A stretch of DNA of 64,000 nucleotides, taken from positions 2,046,001-2,110,000 of the forward strand of contig NZ_BKAU01000001.1 of assembly GCF_007992715.1 (NCBI RefSeq), read 5' to 3'. Below are positions 35,916-44,610 of this stretch, one piece after another. Each line of letters begins with the position of its first letter. The stretch's first letter is position 1. Below the pieces are notes generated by a model that worked only from the letters and a program-made list of their open reading frames with translations, was not told where the DNA came from and did no database searches. This stretch comes from Chitinophaga cymbidii. Its GTDB lineage: Bacteria; Bacteroidota; Bacteroidia; Chitinophagales; Chitinophagaceae. The translations under genes and the position numbers were made by a program.

Positions 35916-37748
35916 CTATTTAAACTCCTGCATCTCTACCAGCTTTTTGTAAATGCCGTTGGCAGCGAGCAATGCGTCATGCTTGCCTCTTTCAACGATC
36001 CTGCCTTTATCCATAACAATAATTTCATGCGCATGCTGGATGGTGGAAAGCCGATGCGCGATCACGATGGTGGTGCGGTTCTGCATCAGCTTGTCCAGCG
36101 CCTCCTGCACGAGCTTTTCAGATTCCGTGTCCAGTGCGGAGGTGGCTTCATCGAGAATGAGGATCGGTGGGTTCTTGAAGATGGCGCGCGCAATGGTAAG
36201 CCGTTGCCGCTGGCCTCCGCTGAGCTTGCTGCCGCGGTCGCCAATGTAAGTGTCATAGCCGTTTTCCAGCTGCGTGATGAACTCATGCGCATTGGCGATC
36301 TTCGCCGCTTCAATGACCTTTTCACGGTCCGCCTCCTGTTGTCCGAATGCGATATTGCTGAACACCGTATCGTTAAACAGGATCGCTTCCTGCGATACGA
36401 TGCCCATCAGCTGGCGCAGATCTTTCAGCTTGAGGTCGCGCACATCTTTTCCATCGATCGTCAATCTGCCTTCCGTTGCATCATAAAAGCGCGGCAGCAG
36501 ATCGGCCATGGTGGATTTTCCCGCGCCGCTTTTGCCGACCAGCGCTACCATCGTGCCTTTTGCGATGCGGAGGTCGATGTTTTCCAGCACATATTGCTGA
36601 TCGTATTTGAAGGACAGATGATCGTAGGTGATATTGCTGTCGAAAGACGATACCGCCTGCGCATCCGTTTTGTCTTCGATCACATTCGGCTCGTCCAGCA
36701 GCGCGAAGATCCTTTCTCCGGCAACGATGCCGCGTTGCATGGACGTAAATGCGTTGGAGATATTTTTGGCGGGCTGAAGGATGGTGAAATACAGGCCGAG
36801 GTAAGTAATGAATTGCTCCGCCGTCAGTCCCTGGTTATCCTCCGGCATCAGGATCATGTATCCGCCGACCATCACCAGCACTACCACGAGTATCACGCCG
36901 AGCGCTTCCGAAACCGGAGAAGCCATTTCACGCTGGTTGTAAATTGCTTTACTGAGTTTGGTGAATGCACGTGTGACTTCGCCGAACTTCCGCTGCATGT
37001 ATGTTTCCGCGGTAAAGCCTTTGATGATGCGCACGCCGCCGAGTGATTCTTCCGAAATGTTGAGCAGCTTGCCGAGCATTTCCTGGCTGTAATATCCTTT
37101 CTTGCGAAGCTGCTTTGAGATGTAAGCAACGAGGAAGCCGGATATGGGGAAGAAAACGAGTGTGAACAAAGTGAGCTTGACGGAGATGTAGAACAGCGCA
37201 AAAAATGTAAAGAGGATGATGAAGGGATCGCGCAGCAGCACCTGTATGGAGTTGGCGATGGTATATTCCACTTCGGATACGTCGTTCGTCATGACCGACA
37301 ACAGGTCGCCTTTCCGGCGCTGGTTGAAGAAGGAAAGCGACTGCGAAGTGATGCGTTCGTATAGCCGGTTCCGTATTCTTTCAAGGATGTTCATGCGCAG
37401 GCGTACCATCACACGCACGCTGAGATAACGGCCCATGTTGGCTATCAGCGTACTGGAAGCGATCACGATGCAGACAAACCCCAACGCATATATTTTCCCG
37501 TTCTCCGTGGCGAACTTTTCGAAATAATAAGTGAAAAGATCCGTGAAGTAGCTGATCGTAAAGGAAAATTCCGGCAGCACGGTCACCGTGGTCGCCTCCG
37601 GCGGATCAAACAGCACCTGTAGCAAGGGGATCAGCATCGTAAAGTTGATCAATCCGAATATGATCCCGATCATGGCATAGATCACGTACTCGGGTACATA
37701 ATGATGCAAGGGCCTGACGAACCCGAGCATGCGCTTAAAAGTCTTCAT
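35916..37748 (-). CDS. MsbA-like ABC exporter (membrane and ATPase domains fused)
   Basis: A 610-residue half-transporter. Six membrane segments occupy about 20-310, and the ATPase follows with Walker A GKSGAGKST (about 395), signature LSGGQRQRL, and Walker B LILDEATSALD. It should act as a homodimer that flips a lipid or drug; the MsbA-like layout suits lipid A export, but the substrate is not determined. It is divergent from rbfA and each has its own promoter. The following gene on the same strand starts after a terminator. Confidence 0.93.
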   Translation of the reverse strand: MKTFKRMLGFVRPLHHYVPEYVIYAMIGIIFGLINFTMLIPLLQVLFDPPEATTVTVLPEFSFTISYFTDLFTYYFEKFATENGKIYALGFVCIVIASSTLIANMGRYLSVRVMVRLRMNILERIRNRLYERITSQSLSFFNQRRKGDLLSVMTNDVSEVEYTIANSIQVLLRDPFIILFTFFALFYISVKLTLFTLVFFPISGFLVAYISKQLRKKGYYSQEMLGKLLNISEESLGGVRIIKGFTAETYMQRKFGEVTRAFTKLSKAIYNQREMASPVSEALGVILVVVLVMVGGYMILMPEDNQGLTAEQFITYLGLYFTILQPAKNISNAFTSMQRGIVAGERIFALLDEPNVIEDKTDAQAVSSFDSNITYDHLSFKYDQQYVLENIDLRIAKGTMVALVGKSGAGKSTMADLLPRFYDATEGRLTIDGKDVRDLKLKDLRQLMGIVSQEAILFNDTVFSNIAFGQQEADREKVIEAAKIANAHEFITQLENGYDTYIGDRGSKLSGGQRQRLTIARAIFKNPPILILDEATSALDTESEKLVQEALDKLMQNRTTIVIAHRLSTIQHAHEIIVMDKGRIVERGKHDALLAANGIYKKLVEMQEFK

Positions 37749-37768
37749 TCCTCTGAATTGATGATCCG

Positions 37769-37776
37769 CAAAAGTA
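37769..37776 (-). promoter_or_regulatory. -7 element TACTTTTG of the ABC exporter
   Basis: Exact TAnnTTTG match on the minus strand, 20 bases before the start codon. Confidence 0.5.
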
Positions 37777-37815
37777 CGCCAAAAAGGGCTTTTACGGATA
37801 ACCGGCTAAATTGGT

Positions 37816-37823
37816 TAATTTTG
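37816..37823 (+). promoter_or_regulatory. -7 element TAATTTTG of rbfA
   Basis: Exact TAnnTTTG match about 45 bases before the rbfA start chosen here. Confidence 0.5.
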
Positions 37824-37868
37824 GCCGGATTCATGTGTGGTACATTGTACATGATTAAACCGGGAAAA

Positions 37869-38234
37869 ATGCAAGAAACAAAAAGACAAAAGCAGGTGGG
37901 ACAGCTGGTACAGCAGGAGCTGAGCGATATTTTCATCCGCATGGGATTCAACGTTACAGAAGGCGGCATGATCTCCATTTCATCTGTGAAGATGACGCCG
38001 GACCTGCTGGAGGCGCGGGTTTACCTGAGCATGTTCCAGATAAAGTCTCCCGAGGAAATGCTTGTGCGCATAAAAGACAAGATGGGAGAGATCAGGCGGG
38101 AGCTGGGCAACCGGGTGGCAAAGCAGCTGCGCCGTGTGCCGGAGCTGGTCTTTTTCCTGGATGATACGCTGGACCATGTGTTCCGGATGGAAGAACTGTT
38201 CAAAAAGATCAACGAGGAAAAAAACCGGCAATGA
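37869..38234 (+). CDS. rbfA: Ribosome-binding factor A
   Basis: RbfA binds the 30S subunit during late 16S maturation. The 121-residue length is normal, with a type-II KH-like fold (MISISSVKMTPDLLEARVYLS) and the conserved C-terminal helix region LRRVPELVFFLDDTLDHVFR. An upstream ATG at 37701 overlaps the divergent ABC gene and its promoter and is rejected. The LolC/E-like gene starts 5 bases after the stop, so the two form an operon. Confidence 0.95.
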   Translation: MQETKRQKQVGQLVQQELSDIFIRMGFNVTEGGMISISSVKMTPDLLEARVYLSMFQIKSPEEMLVRIKDKMGEIRRELGNRVAKQLRRVPELVFFLDDTLDHVFRMEELFKKINEEKNRQ

Positions 38235-38238
38235 TACA

Positions 38239-39471
38239 ATGATCTGGCAATTCGCTTTACGTTACTTTCGCGCCCGCAAATCCACCAGCGCCATCAACAT
38301 CATTGCATGGGTAAGCGTGGTGGCCATTGCCGTAGGCACCGCGGCGCTCATCACCGTGCTGAGCGTTTTCAACGGGTTTACGGGCCTTGTGAAATCCCTC
38401 TATTCTTCTTTTTATCCAACGCTTAAAGTAGTGCCGGCCACCGGCAAAACCATATTGCTGACCGCGGCACAGTTAAAAGAGATCGCCGCCGTGCCCGGCG
38501 TGGCGCACCTTTCCCAGTCCATCGAGGAAAAGGCCGTGCTGCGTTATGGCGAAGATCAGACGATCGCCGTGCTGAAAGGGGTGGACGATCAGTTCATGAA
38601 AGTGGCGGGTGTGCAGGACAAGATCGTGCGTGGCGACTTTGACCTGGGCGCTGAGAACGGCTACCGCGCGGTGCTTGGTATTGGCATTGAAACCGCCCTG
38701 GGCGTGGATGTGGAGCATAGCCTGGTGCCCGTGAACGTGTACATGCCGAAGCGCGACGCCGGTATTTCCTTCAATGCCGCCATGCCGGAGCAGTCGCTGA
38801 ACAGCGGCGTGATCTATCCTTCCGGCACCTTTGCCATCCAGCAGGAATTTGACAGTAAATATGTGCTGGCGGACATCAGGTTTCTCCGCAACCTGATGAA
38901 CCTGCGGCCGGGAGAAGTTTCATCGCTGGAGATCTCCCTGCAGCCGGACGCATCCGAGAAGCGGGTGAAACGAAAGATACAGGCGCTGCTCGGCGATGCC
39001 GTGAAAGTGCAGACCCGCGTAGAGCAGAACGCCACCATCTACAACGTGATGCAAACGGAAAAATGGGTGGTGTACGTATTCCTCAGCTTCATCCTTGTGA
39101 TCGCGGCGTTCAATATGATCGGCTCGCTGTCCATGCTCGTGATAGAGAAACAAAAGGATATCACCATCCTGAAGGCCATGGGCAGCCGTGACAGCCTGAT
39201 ACAGCGGATATTTTTAGGGGAGGGGCTGATCATCGCCGGCGCGGGCAGTGTGCTCGGCTTCACGATCGCGATCGCCATCTGCCTGGTACAGCAGCATTTC
39301 GGGCTGATCAAGCTGGGAGGCGGGTCTTTTCTGATCGATGCTTTCCCGGTGGAGATGCACTGGCAGGACTTTGTGCTGGTGAGTGTGACGATCCTGGTGA
39401 TAGGGGTGCTGGCGAGCTGGTATCCGGCGAGCAGGGCGGCGAAGCAGGTGATCACGCTGAAAGCGACGTAG
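38239..39471 (+). CDS. FtsX-like permease (LolC/LolE type)
   Basis: A 410-residue membrane protein with one N-terminal transmembrane helix, a large periplasmic MacB-core-like domain (about 50-270) and three C-terminal helices with the FtsX-domain segment EKQKDITILKAMG. LolC/E proteins extract lipoproteins from the inner membrane together with the ATPase LolD. No ATPase is adjacent here. It lies directly after rbfA, a pairing that suggests a shared transcript. Confidence 0.9.
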   Translation: MIWQFALRYFRARKSTSAINIIAWVSVVAIAVGTAALITVLSVFNGFTGLVKSLYSSFYPTLKVVPATGKTILLTAAQLKEIAAVPGVAHLSQSIEEKAVLRYGEDQTIAVLKGVDDQFMKVAGVQDKIVRGDFDLGAENGYRAVLGIGIETALGVDVEHSLVPVNVYMPKRDAGISFNAAMPEQSLNSGVIYPSGTFAIQQEFDSKYVLADIRFLRNLMNLRPGEVSSLEISLQPDASEKRVKRKIQALLGDAVKVQTRVEQNATIYNVMQTEKWVVYVFLSFILVIAAFNMIGSLSMLVIEKQKDITILKAMGSRDSLIQRIFLGEGLIIAGAGSVLGFTIAIAICLVQQHFGLIKLGGGSFLIDAFPVEMHWQDFVLVSVTILVIGVLASWYPASRAAKQVITLKAT

Positions 39472-39520
39472 GGGAAGGGGATGATAAAAGAGGTATCACG
39501 CAAGCAGTTGCATAAACAAA

Positions 39521-39554
39521 CAAGGGGCTGACCAGGATGATGGTCAGCCCCTTG
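39521..39554. terminator. Bidirectional terminator between the permease and transketolase genes
   Basis: A perfect 14-bp inverted repeat (CAAGGGGCTGACCA and its complement) around GGATGA. It lacks long T-runs, so termination efficiency is uncertain. Confidence 0.75.
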
Positions 39555-39572
39555 TTATGTAATATCATCAGA

Positions 39573-40409
39573 TCAATAATCTCCGAGCGTTTCCGGCAAT
39601 TGCGCCAGGGCTTTGGCCAGCTGCTCGTCGTTCGGAGCGATGCCGTGCCATTCGTGGGAACCTTCCATGAAGTCCACGCCCTTGCCCATTTCCGTCTTCA
39701 TGAGAATAACGATCGGTTGCCCCTTGCCGGTCAGACCCTTGGCCTTTTCCAGGGTGGCTACCACTTCGTCCATATCATTGCCGTTCATGTTCATCACCTT
39801 CCAGCCGAAAGCTTCGAACTTCGCGCCGAGGTCGCCGAGGCCCATAACCTTGCTGGTTGGCCCGTCGATCTGCTGACCGTTGTAATCCACGGTGGCAATG
39901 ATGTTATCCACTTTATGATGCGCGGCGAACATGATGGCTTCCCAGTTCTGTCCTTCATCCAGCTCTCCGTCGCCATGCAGGGAATACACCAGCTTGCTGT
40001 CTTTATTCAGTTTCTTGGCAAGCGCCGCTCCCAGTGCAACGCTCATGCCCTGGCCCAGGGAGCCGCTGGCGACACGTACGCCGGGCAGATGCTCGTGGGT
40101 GGTGGGGTGGCCCTGCAGGCGGGAATCGATCTTGCGGAATGTGGCCAGTTCTTTCACCGGGAAATAACCGGAACGCGCCAGTGCGCTGTAGAACACGGGG
40201 GAGATGTGGCCGTTGGACAGGAAGAACACGTCCTGGTCTTTACCATCCATGTCAAACGGCTCCGGACGATGTTGCATTACCTTGAAATACAAGGCCGTAA
40301 AATAATCCGTACAGCCCAGGGAACCGCCGGGGTGCCCGCTTTGCACTGCATGTACCATCCGTACTATGTCCCGCCGTATCTGGGAGGCAATATCTTTCAG
40401 TTCTGGCAT
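39573..40409 (-). CDS. Transketolase, N-terminal (TPP-binding) subunit
   Basis: A 278-residue half transketolase carrying the thiamine-diphosphate site: SGHPGGSLG, GDGELDEGQNWEA and TVDYNGQQ. It acts in the non-oxidative pentose phosphate pathway with a separate C-terminal subunit. Split transketolases are known in many bacteria, usually with adjacent halves. Here neither neighbour encodes the C-terminal half: the permease gene is convergent and wecA divergent. The partner must lie elsewhere. Confidence 0.93.
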   Translation of the reverse strand: MPELKDIASQIRRDIVRMVHAVQSGHPGGSLGCTDYFTALYFKVMQHRPEPFDMDGKDQDVFFLSNGHISPVFYSALARSGYFPVKELATFRKIDSRLQGHPTTHEHLPGVRVASGSLGQGMSVALGAALAKKLNKDSKLVYSLHGDGELDEGQNWEAIMFAAHHKVDNIIATVDYNGQQIDGPTSKVMGLGDLGAKFEAFGWKVMNMNGNDMDEVVATLEKAKGLTGKGQPIVILMKTEMGKGVDFMEGSHEWHGIAPNDEQLAKALAQLPETLGDY

Positions 40410-40431
40410 GATAATTGGCGTTTTAGAAGCG

Positions 40432-40439
40432 CAAAAGTA
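40432..40439 (-). promoter_or_regulatory. -7 element TACTTTTG of the transketolase gene
   Basis: Exact TAnnTTTG match on the minus strand, 22 bases before the start codon. Confidence 0.5.
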
Positions 40440-40518
40440 ATAAGAAATTGCCCGGAATTACATCGTGTCAGATAAAATTTTACCAGAGATGGTTAAAAAC
40501 CATGGTTTTTAAAATTTA

Positions 40519-40551
40519 TTGATACGCATATCACTGAAATTAATATCTTTG
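40519..40551 (+). promoter_or_regulatory. Promoter of the WecA-like gene: TTG-N22-TATCTTTG
   Basis: TTG at 40519-40521 and an exact -7 box at 40544-40551, giving a leader of about 10 bases. Confidence 0.5.
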
Positions 40552-40568
40552 CAATCACAACCCCCCGT

Positions 40569-41717
40569 ATGGAGAATGTAATTATCGCGACTGTCCTGAG
40601 TTTCGTTATAACCTACTTTGCTATCCCCGTGCTGATCAAAGTGGCGGAGTTGAAGCACCTTTATGACGAGCCGGACGAGCGCAAATCACATAAGTCCCGT
40701 ATCCCGACCCTGGGCGGTCTGGGCTTCTTCGCCGGCTTCCTGCTGGCGACTGCTGTGTGTGCCCCCGCGCAACAGGCATTCCCGTTACAATATCTGCTCG
40801 CTGCTTTCTTTATCATTTTCATTGTGGGAATGAAGGACGATATCGTAGGACTTTCACCCGTAAAGAAACTTATCGGCCAGCTGATAGCCGCTTTCGCGAT
40901 CATCTATCTCGGCAACCTCCAGATACAAAGCATGTACGGCTTCTTCGGCATCGGGCAGCTGCCTTACCACTTCAGCCTGCTGCTGACCTATTTCACCTTC
41001 ATCGTTGTGATCAATGCGTTTAACCTGATCGATGGAGTGGACGGACTGGCCGGCAGCATCGGCATGCTGGTGTCCGCTGTGCTGGGCGCCTATTTCCTGT
41101 ATTCCAACGAGCTGCTGTACGCTGTAATGGGCTTTTCCATGGCGGCGGGCCTGGCGGCGTTCCTGATCTATAACATCACTCCCGCGAAGATATTCATGGG
41201 CGACACGGGCTCACTGCTGGTGGGGCTGGTCAATGCCACGCTGATCGTGAAGTTCATCGAGATCGCCGGCAACCCGGCGAGCAAAATGCCGTTGCAGGCC
41301 GTTCCCGCCATTGCATTCGCCATTCTCATCGTGCCTTTGTTCGACACGCTGCGGGTGTTTGCGATCCGGATGTCCAGGGGGCGTTCTCCCTTTACGGCGG
41401 ACCGCCACCACATTCACCATTACATGCTGGCCCTGGGGCTCAGCCACCGTCAGACCACGCTGGTGGCGGTGTTATTCAACATTTGCTTTATAGGGATGGC
41501 CTATTCCCTGCAAAATATCGGCAGTACCTGGCTGCTGACCCTCGTTGGCGGCACCGCCTTTGTGCTGACCAGCGTGCTCTTTGTGCTGAAGAGAAGGAAA
41601 GAAACCGTTAAAGCAGCCGCCACCGTTGTGGTCGCCGAGCCGGTGGAAGTTCCGCAAACCATCACCAAGCCGAAGATCCTGCGCATGAACCCCGAAGGCG
41701 TGCTGCAGGACAAATGA
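40569..41717 (+). CDS. Undecaprenyl-phosphate GlcNAc-1-phosphate transferase (WecA/TagO family)
   Basis: A 382-residue polytopic enzyme that starts lipid-linked glycan synthesis by moving a sugar-1-phosphate to undecaprenyl phosphate. Motifs are MKDDIVGL (aspartates for Mg), NAFNLIDGVDGLAG, IFMGDTGS and the cytoplasmic RHHIHHYML. About ten membrane helices are visible. A short cytoplasmic tail rich in valine and proline ends the protein. The flippase at 11-12.5 kb could serve the same pathway, but this is not shown. Confidence 0.93.
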   Translation: MENVIIATVLSFVITYFAIPVLIKVAELKHLYDEPDERKSHKSRIPTLGGLGFFAGFLLATAVCAPAQQAFPLQYLLAAFFIIFIVGMKDDIVGLSPVKKLIGQLIAAFAIIYLGNLQIQSMYGFFGIGQLPYHFSLLLTYFTFIVVINAFNLIDGVDGLAGSIGMLVSAVLGAYFLYSNELLYAVMGFSMAAGLAAFLIYNITPAKIFMGDTGSLLVGLVNATLIVKFIEIAGNPASKMPLQAVPAIAFAILIVPLFDTLRVFAIRMSRGRSPFTADRHHIHHYMLALGLSHRQTTLVAVLFNICFIGMAYSLQNIGSTWLLTLVGGTAFVLTSVLFVLKRRKETVKAAATVVVAEPVEVPQTITKPKILRMNPEGVLQDK

Positions 41718-41756
41718 TCCTCCGGTTTTGCTTCCTCATTTCAACAGCAGTCATCC

Positions 41757-41787
41757 TTTGATGATTAAAAGATTTCATGTAGGTTTG
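41757..41787 (+). promoter_or_regulatory. frr promoter: TTTG-N19-TAGGTTTG
   Basis: TTTG at 41757-41760 and an exact -7 box at 41780-41787 with 19-bp spacing. This is the best match to the Bacteroidota consensus in the window. Confidence 0.6.
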
Positions 41788-41810
41788 CAAGCACTCAAGT
41801 AATATTTCTT

Positions 41811-42374
41811 ATGCAAGACGATCTAAATTTAATTCTGGAGGATGCGACAGATTCCATGCAGAAAGCAATTTCCCACCTGGAAGCGGAGCTCACCAAAATT
41901 AGAGCCGGCAAGGCAAATCCCGTTATCCTGGATGGCATTACGGTGGATTACTATGGTGCTCCCACCGCACTGAACCAGGTTGCCAACGTCAGCGTAGCGG
42001 ATGCCCGCACCCTTACCATTCAGCCCTGGGAAAAGAATATGCTGCAGCCTATCGAACGCGCGATCATCGCAGCCAATATCGGCCTCAACCCGCAGAACGA
42101 CGGACAGATCATCCGCCTCTTCCTGCCCCCGCTGACAGAAGAGCGCCGCAAGGAACTCGTTAAGAAAGTGAACGCGGAAGGCGAGCATGCCAAGGTAGCG
42201 ATACGCAACATCCGCCGCGATGCGATCGAAGCCATCAAAAAACTGCAGAAAGACGGACTGAGCGAAGATTCCGCGAAAGATTCAGAAGCGGACGTGCAGG
42301 CGCTGACGGACAAATATATCGCCGCGGTAGAGAAACATTGCGCGCAGAAAGACAAGGAGATCATGGCCATTTAA
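41811..42374 (+). CDS. frr: Ribosome recycling factor
   Basis: RRF and EF-G split the post-termination ribosome. The 187-residue length is normal and the three-helix bundle motifs are present (KIRAGKANP near residue 30-38; IIRLFLPPLTEERR; KKVNAEGEHAKVAIRNIRRD). The usual neighbours pyrH and tsf are not adjacent. It is monocistronic, with its own promoter and a terminator. Confidence 0.97.
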   Translation: MQDDLNLILEDATDSMQKAISHLEAELTKIRAGKANPVILDGITVDYYGAPTALNQVANVSVADARTLTIQPWEKNMLQPIERAIIAANIGLNPQNDGQIIRLFLPPLTEERRKELVKKVNAEGEHAKVAIRNIRRDAIEAIKKLQKDGLSEDSAKDSEADVQALTDKYIAAVEKHCAQKDKEIMAI

Positions 42375-42397
42375 GCCATCAAAAAATAATCGTAAAG

Positions 42398-42421
42398 GAC
42401 GGGCCCGCGCCCGTCTTTTTT
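42398..42421 (+). terminator. frr terminator
   Basis: GACGGGC/GCCCGTC with a CCGC loop and six T residues. The T-run overlaps the stop codon of the convergent EamA gene. Confidence 0.9.
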
Positions 42422-43289
42422 ATTTGCGGTTCACCATATAAACGCCGCCCATGATCAGCGCCAGGCAAAGCACCTGCAGCATGGTCACATATTCCCCGGC
42501 CAGCAGTCCCCATCCGATGGCCACCACCGGCAACCCGTAAGTCACCATCGAAGCGAAGATGGCGCCGGCAGAGCGGATCAGCTGGTAAAACAGGATCGAT
42601 GCAACCCCCGTGCCCATAATACCCAGCACCATGCTGGCGCTCAGGCTGATCCAGGGCTTATCTCCCGCCCCGGCGAACAATGAGAAGAAATTACCGGAAA
42701 GCAGTACCGGCAAAGCAAAAAGCCCCATGAAGAAAAGCGATATAGACACCAGCTGCAGCGATGCAAACCCTTTCAGGTAATGATGCACCAGCACAATATT
42801 CAACCCGTAACAGGCCGTTGCCAGCACCACGAAGAAACCGTAATACCAGTAAGCGTTGGTGTTGATCCCTTTGGCCAGGAACAGGAAGATCACGCCCACA
42901 AACCCTACGGCCAGACCCCCCAGCTGCCGCCCCGTCACCGGCGCGCGGAAGATCAGTAGTCCGAACAATAGCGCGAACACCGGCGTGAATGAATTCAGCA
43001 TGCCCGCCAGGGAACTGTCGATCTTCGTTTCCGCAATGCAGAAAAGATAAGCGGGGATGCCGTTGCCGAGCAGGCCGGACAGGATGATGACCGGCACCTT
43101 GCGCACCGGCGTCTGCCGGATGAACCGGAAAAAGAAAGGCAGGAGAGACAGCCCCCCGGATATCAGCCGGATGCTCGCCACTTCATAAGGCGTAAAGGCC
43201 TCCAGCCCCAGCTTCATCAATATAAAAGAACTGCCCCAGGTAAGGGAAAGCAGGAGAAATATGCCCCAGTTCTGCAAGCGATGGTCCAT
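42420..43289 (-). CDS. EamA-family transporter (drug/metabolite superfamily)
   Basis: A 289-residue inner-membrane protein with ten hydrophobic segments in two EamA repeats. It starts with LSLTWGSSFILMKLGLE, a typical repeat opening, and the second repeat has GIMGTGVASILFYQL. Members export amino acids or other metabolites; the substrate here is unknown. The -7 box lies 8 bases before the start, so the message may be leaderless. Confidence 0.92.
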   Translation of the reverse strand: MDHRLQNWGIFLLLSLTWGSSFILMKLGLEAFTPYEVASIRLISGGLSLLPFFFRFIRQTPVRKVPVIILSGLLGNGIPAYLFCIAETKIDSSLAGMLNSFTPVFALLFGLLIFRAPVTGRQLGGLAVGFVGVIFLFLAKGINTNAYWYYGFFVVLATACYGLNIVLVHHYLKGFASLQLVSISLFFMGLFALPVLLSGNFFSLFAGAGDKPWISLSASMVLGIMGTGVASILFYQLIRSAGAIFASMVTYGLPVVAIGWGLLAGEYVTMLQVLCLALIMGGVYMVNRK

Positions 43290-43296
43290 ACGGATG

Positions 43297-43304
43297 CAAA
43301 TATA
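43297..43304 (-). promoter_or_regulatory. -7 element TATATTTG of the EamA gene
   Basis: Exact TAnnTTTG match on the minus strand ending 7 bases before the ATG at 43289. Confidence 0.5.
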
Positions 43305-43357
43305 CAGTTTCCCGCAGTCTGCATCATTTTACTTAAATTAGTGTATAACTAACGCAT

Positions 43358-44110
43358 ATGCCTACTGTAAAGCTTCAAAACATCGCCTCTACCGCCCCGA
43401 AAAAAATAACCAAAGAAACCGTCAAAGAATCCATGCAGAAGGTATTGGAGGAGCTGGACGAGCTGCAAAATTTGCTGTATGCTGAACATAAACACAGTTT
43501 ATTGGTTGTATTACAGGGAATGGACGCCAGCGGAAAGGATGGCGCGATCAGGGACGTTTTCGGGCAGCTCAATCCCCTGGGGGTAAAAGTGCAGCCTTTC
43601 AAGGCGCCGACGGAACTGGAAGCCGATCACGATTTCTTATGGCGTATTCATCAGCATGCTCCGGCAAAGGGAATGATACAGGTGTTCAACCGCTCCCATT
43701 ACGAAGATGTGCTGGTGCAAAGAGTGCATAAATGGGTGGATGAAAAAACGATCCGCAGGCGGATGGATGCCATCAATGACTTCGAAAAGCTGCTGGTCAC
43801 GCATAACAATACGCAGATCCTGAAATTTTACCTGCACGTTTCACAGGAAGAGCAGCAGAAAAGGCTGAAAGAGCGCACCGAAGATCCGCGCAAGATGTGG
43901 AAGTACAACGAAAAGGATATAGCGGAAGCGAAACTGCGCAAGTTGTACTGGAAAGCATATGAAGATGTTTTTTCGCACTGCGGGAAAATACCGTGGATCA
44001 TTGTTCCGGCAGACCAGAACTGGTACAAGGAATGGCTGATCGCTAAAACGGTAAGGGATACACTAAAATCGCTGAAGATGAAATATCCGAAGCTACCAGC
44101 AAAAAAATAA
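43358..44110 (+). CDS. PPK2-family polyphosphate:nucleotide phosphotransferase
   Basis: A 250-residue kinase that uses polyphosphate to phosphorylate nucleotides. Walker A is GMDASGKDG at 54-62 and the lid/Walker B region has NRSHYEDVL, both PPK2 hallmarks. The length fits one-domain PPK2. The class (AMP, ADP or both) cannot be fixed from sequence alone. The mscL gene follows after 45 bases and has its own -7 box. Confidence 0.93.
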   Translation: MPTVKLQNIASTAPKKITKETVKESMQKVLEELDELQNLLYAEHKHSLLVVLQGMDASGKDGAIRDVFGQLNPLGVKVQPFKAPTELEADHDFLWRIHQHAPAKGMIQVFNRSHYEDVLVQRVHKWVDEKTIRRRMDAINDFEKLLVTHNNTQILKFYLHVSQEEQQKRLKERTEDPRKMWKYNEKDIAEAKLRKLYWKAYEDVFSHCGKIPWIIVPADQNWYKEWLIAKTVRDTLKSLKMKYPKLPAKK

Positions 44111-44118
44111 TATTTTTG
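44111..44118 (+). promoter_or_regulatory. -7 element TATTTTTG before mscL
   Basis: Exact TAnnTTTG match immediately after the PPK2 stop codon. Confidence 0.45.
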
Positions 44119-44155
44119 TCAGAGCACATTTCTTAACGATTAAAACCTGTAACGT

Positions 44156-44530
44156 ATGTCTTTTTTCAGTGAGTTTAAAGCCTTCGCCATGAAAGGCAAT
44201 GTAATTGACCTGGCTGTGGGTGTGGTGATCGGAGCGGCTTTCGGAAGCATTGTAAAATCCCTCGTAGATGCGATCATTATGCCGCTGGTAGGCATCTTGC
44301 TGCAGGGGATCGATTTCAAGGAAAAGATGATCAAGGTAGGCGCCGCTGAAGTCAAATATGGCTTGTTCATACAGGCGCTGGTTGAATTTATCATCATAGC
44401 CTTCGCGATCTTCCTCTTGGTAAAGACCATCAACAGATTCAAAAAACCGGAAGAGCCTGCAGCACCCGCCGGCCCCACTGCCGAAGAGCAACTGCTCATG
44501 GAAATCAGGGATGAACTGAGAAAAAAATAA
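44156..44530 (+). CDS. mscL: Large-conductance mechanosensitive channel
   Basis: MscL opens under membrane tension and relieves hypo-osmotic shock. The 124 residues hold [20 protein letters not shown] with TM1, a short periplasmic loop, TM2 ([19 protein letters not shown]) and a charged C-terminal helix. The periplasmic loop is shorter than in E. coli. Together with the MscS-family gene at 50.6 kb it is one of two osmotic-shock channels in the window. Confidence 0.97.
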   Translation: MSFFSEFKAFAMKGNVIDLAVGVVIGAAFGSIVKSLVDAIIMPLVGILLQGIDFKEKMIKVGAAEVKYGLFIQALVEFIIIAFAIFLLVKTINRFKKPEEPAAPAGPTAEEQLLMEIRDELRKK

Positions 44531-44550
44531 ACTAATTTTACGACCCGATA

Positions 44551-44579
44551 AACGGTTGGTTGTACTACAGCCAACCGTT
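44551..44579 (+). terminator. Inverted repeat after mscL (weak terminator)
   Basis: AACGGTTGG and CCAACCGTT form a perfect 9-bp stem with an 11-base loop. There is no T-run, so the function is tentative. Confidence 0.45.
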
Positions 44580-44610
44580 CAGTTATTACACCATTTAATC
44601 CACAAGTATA

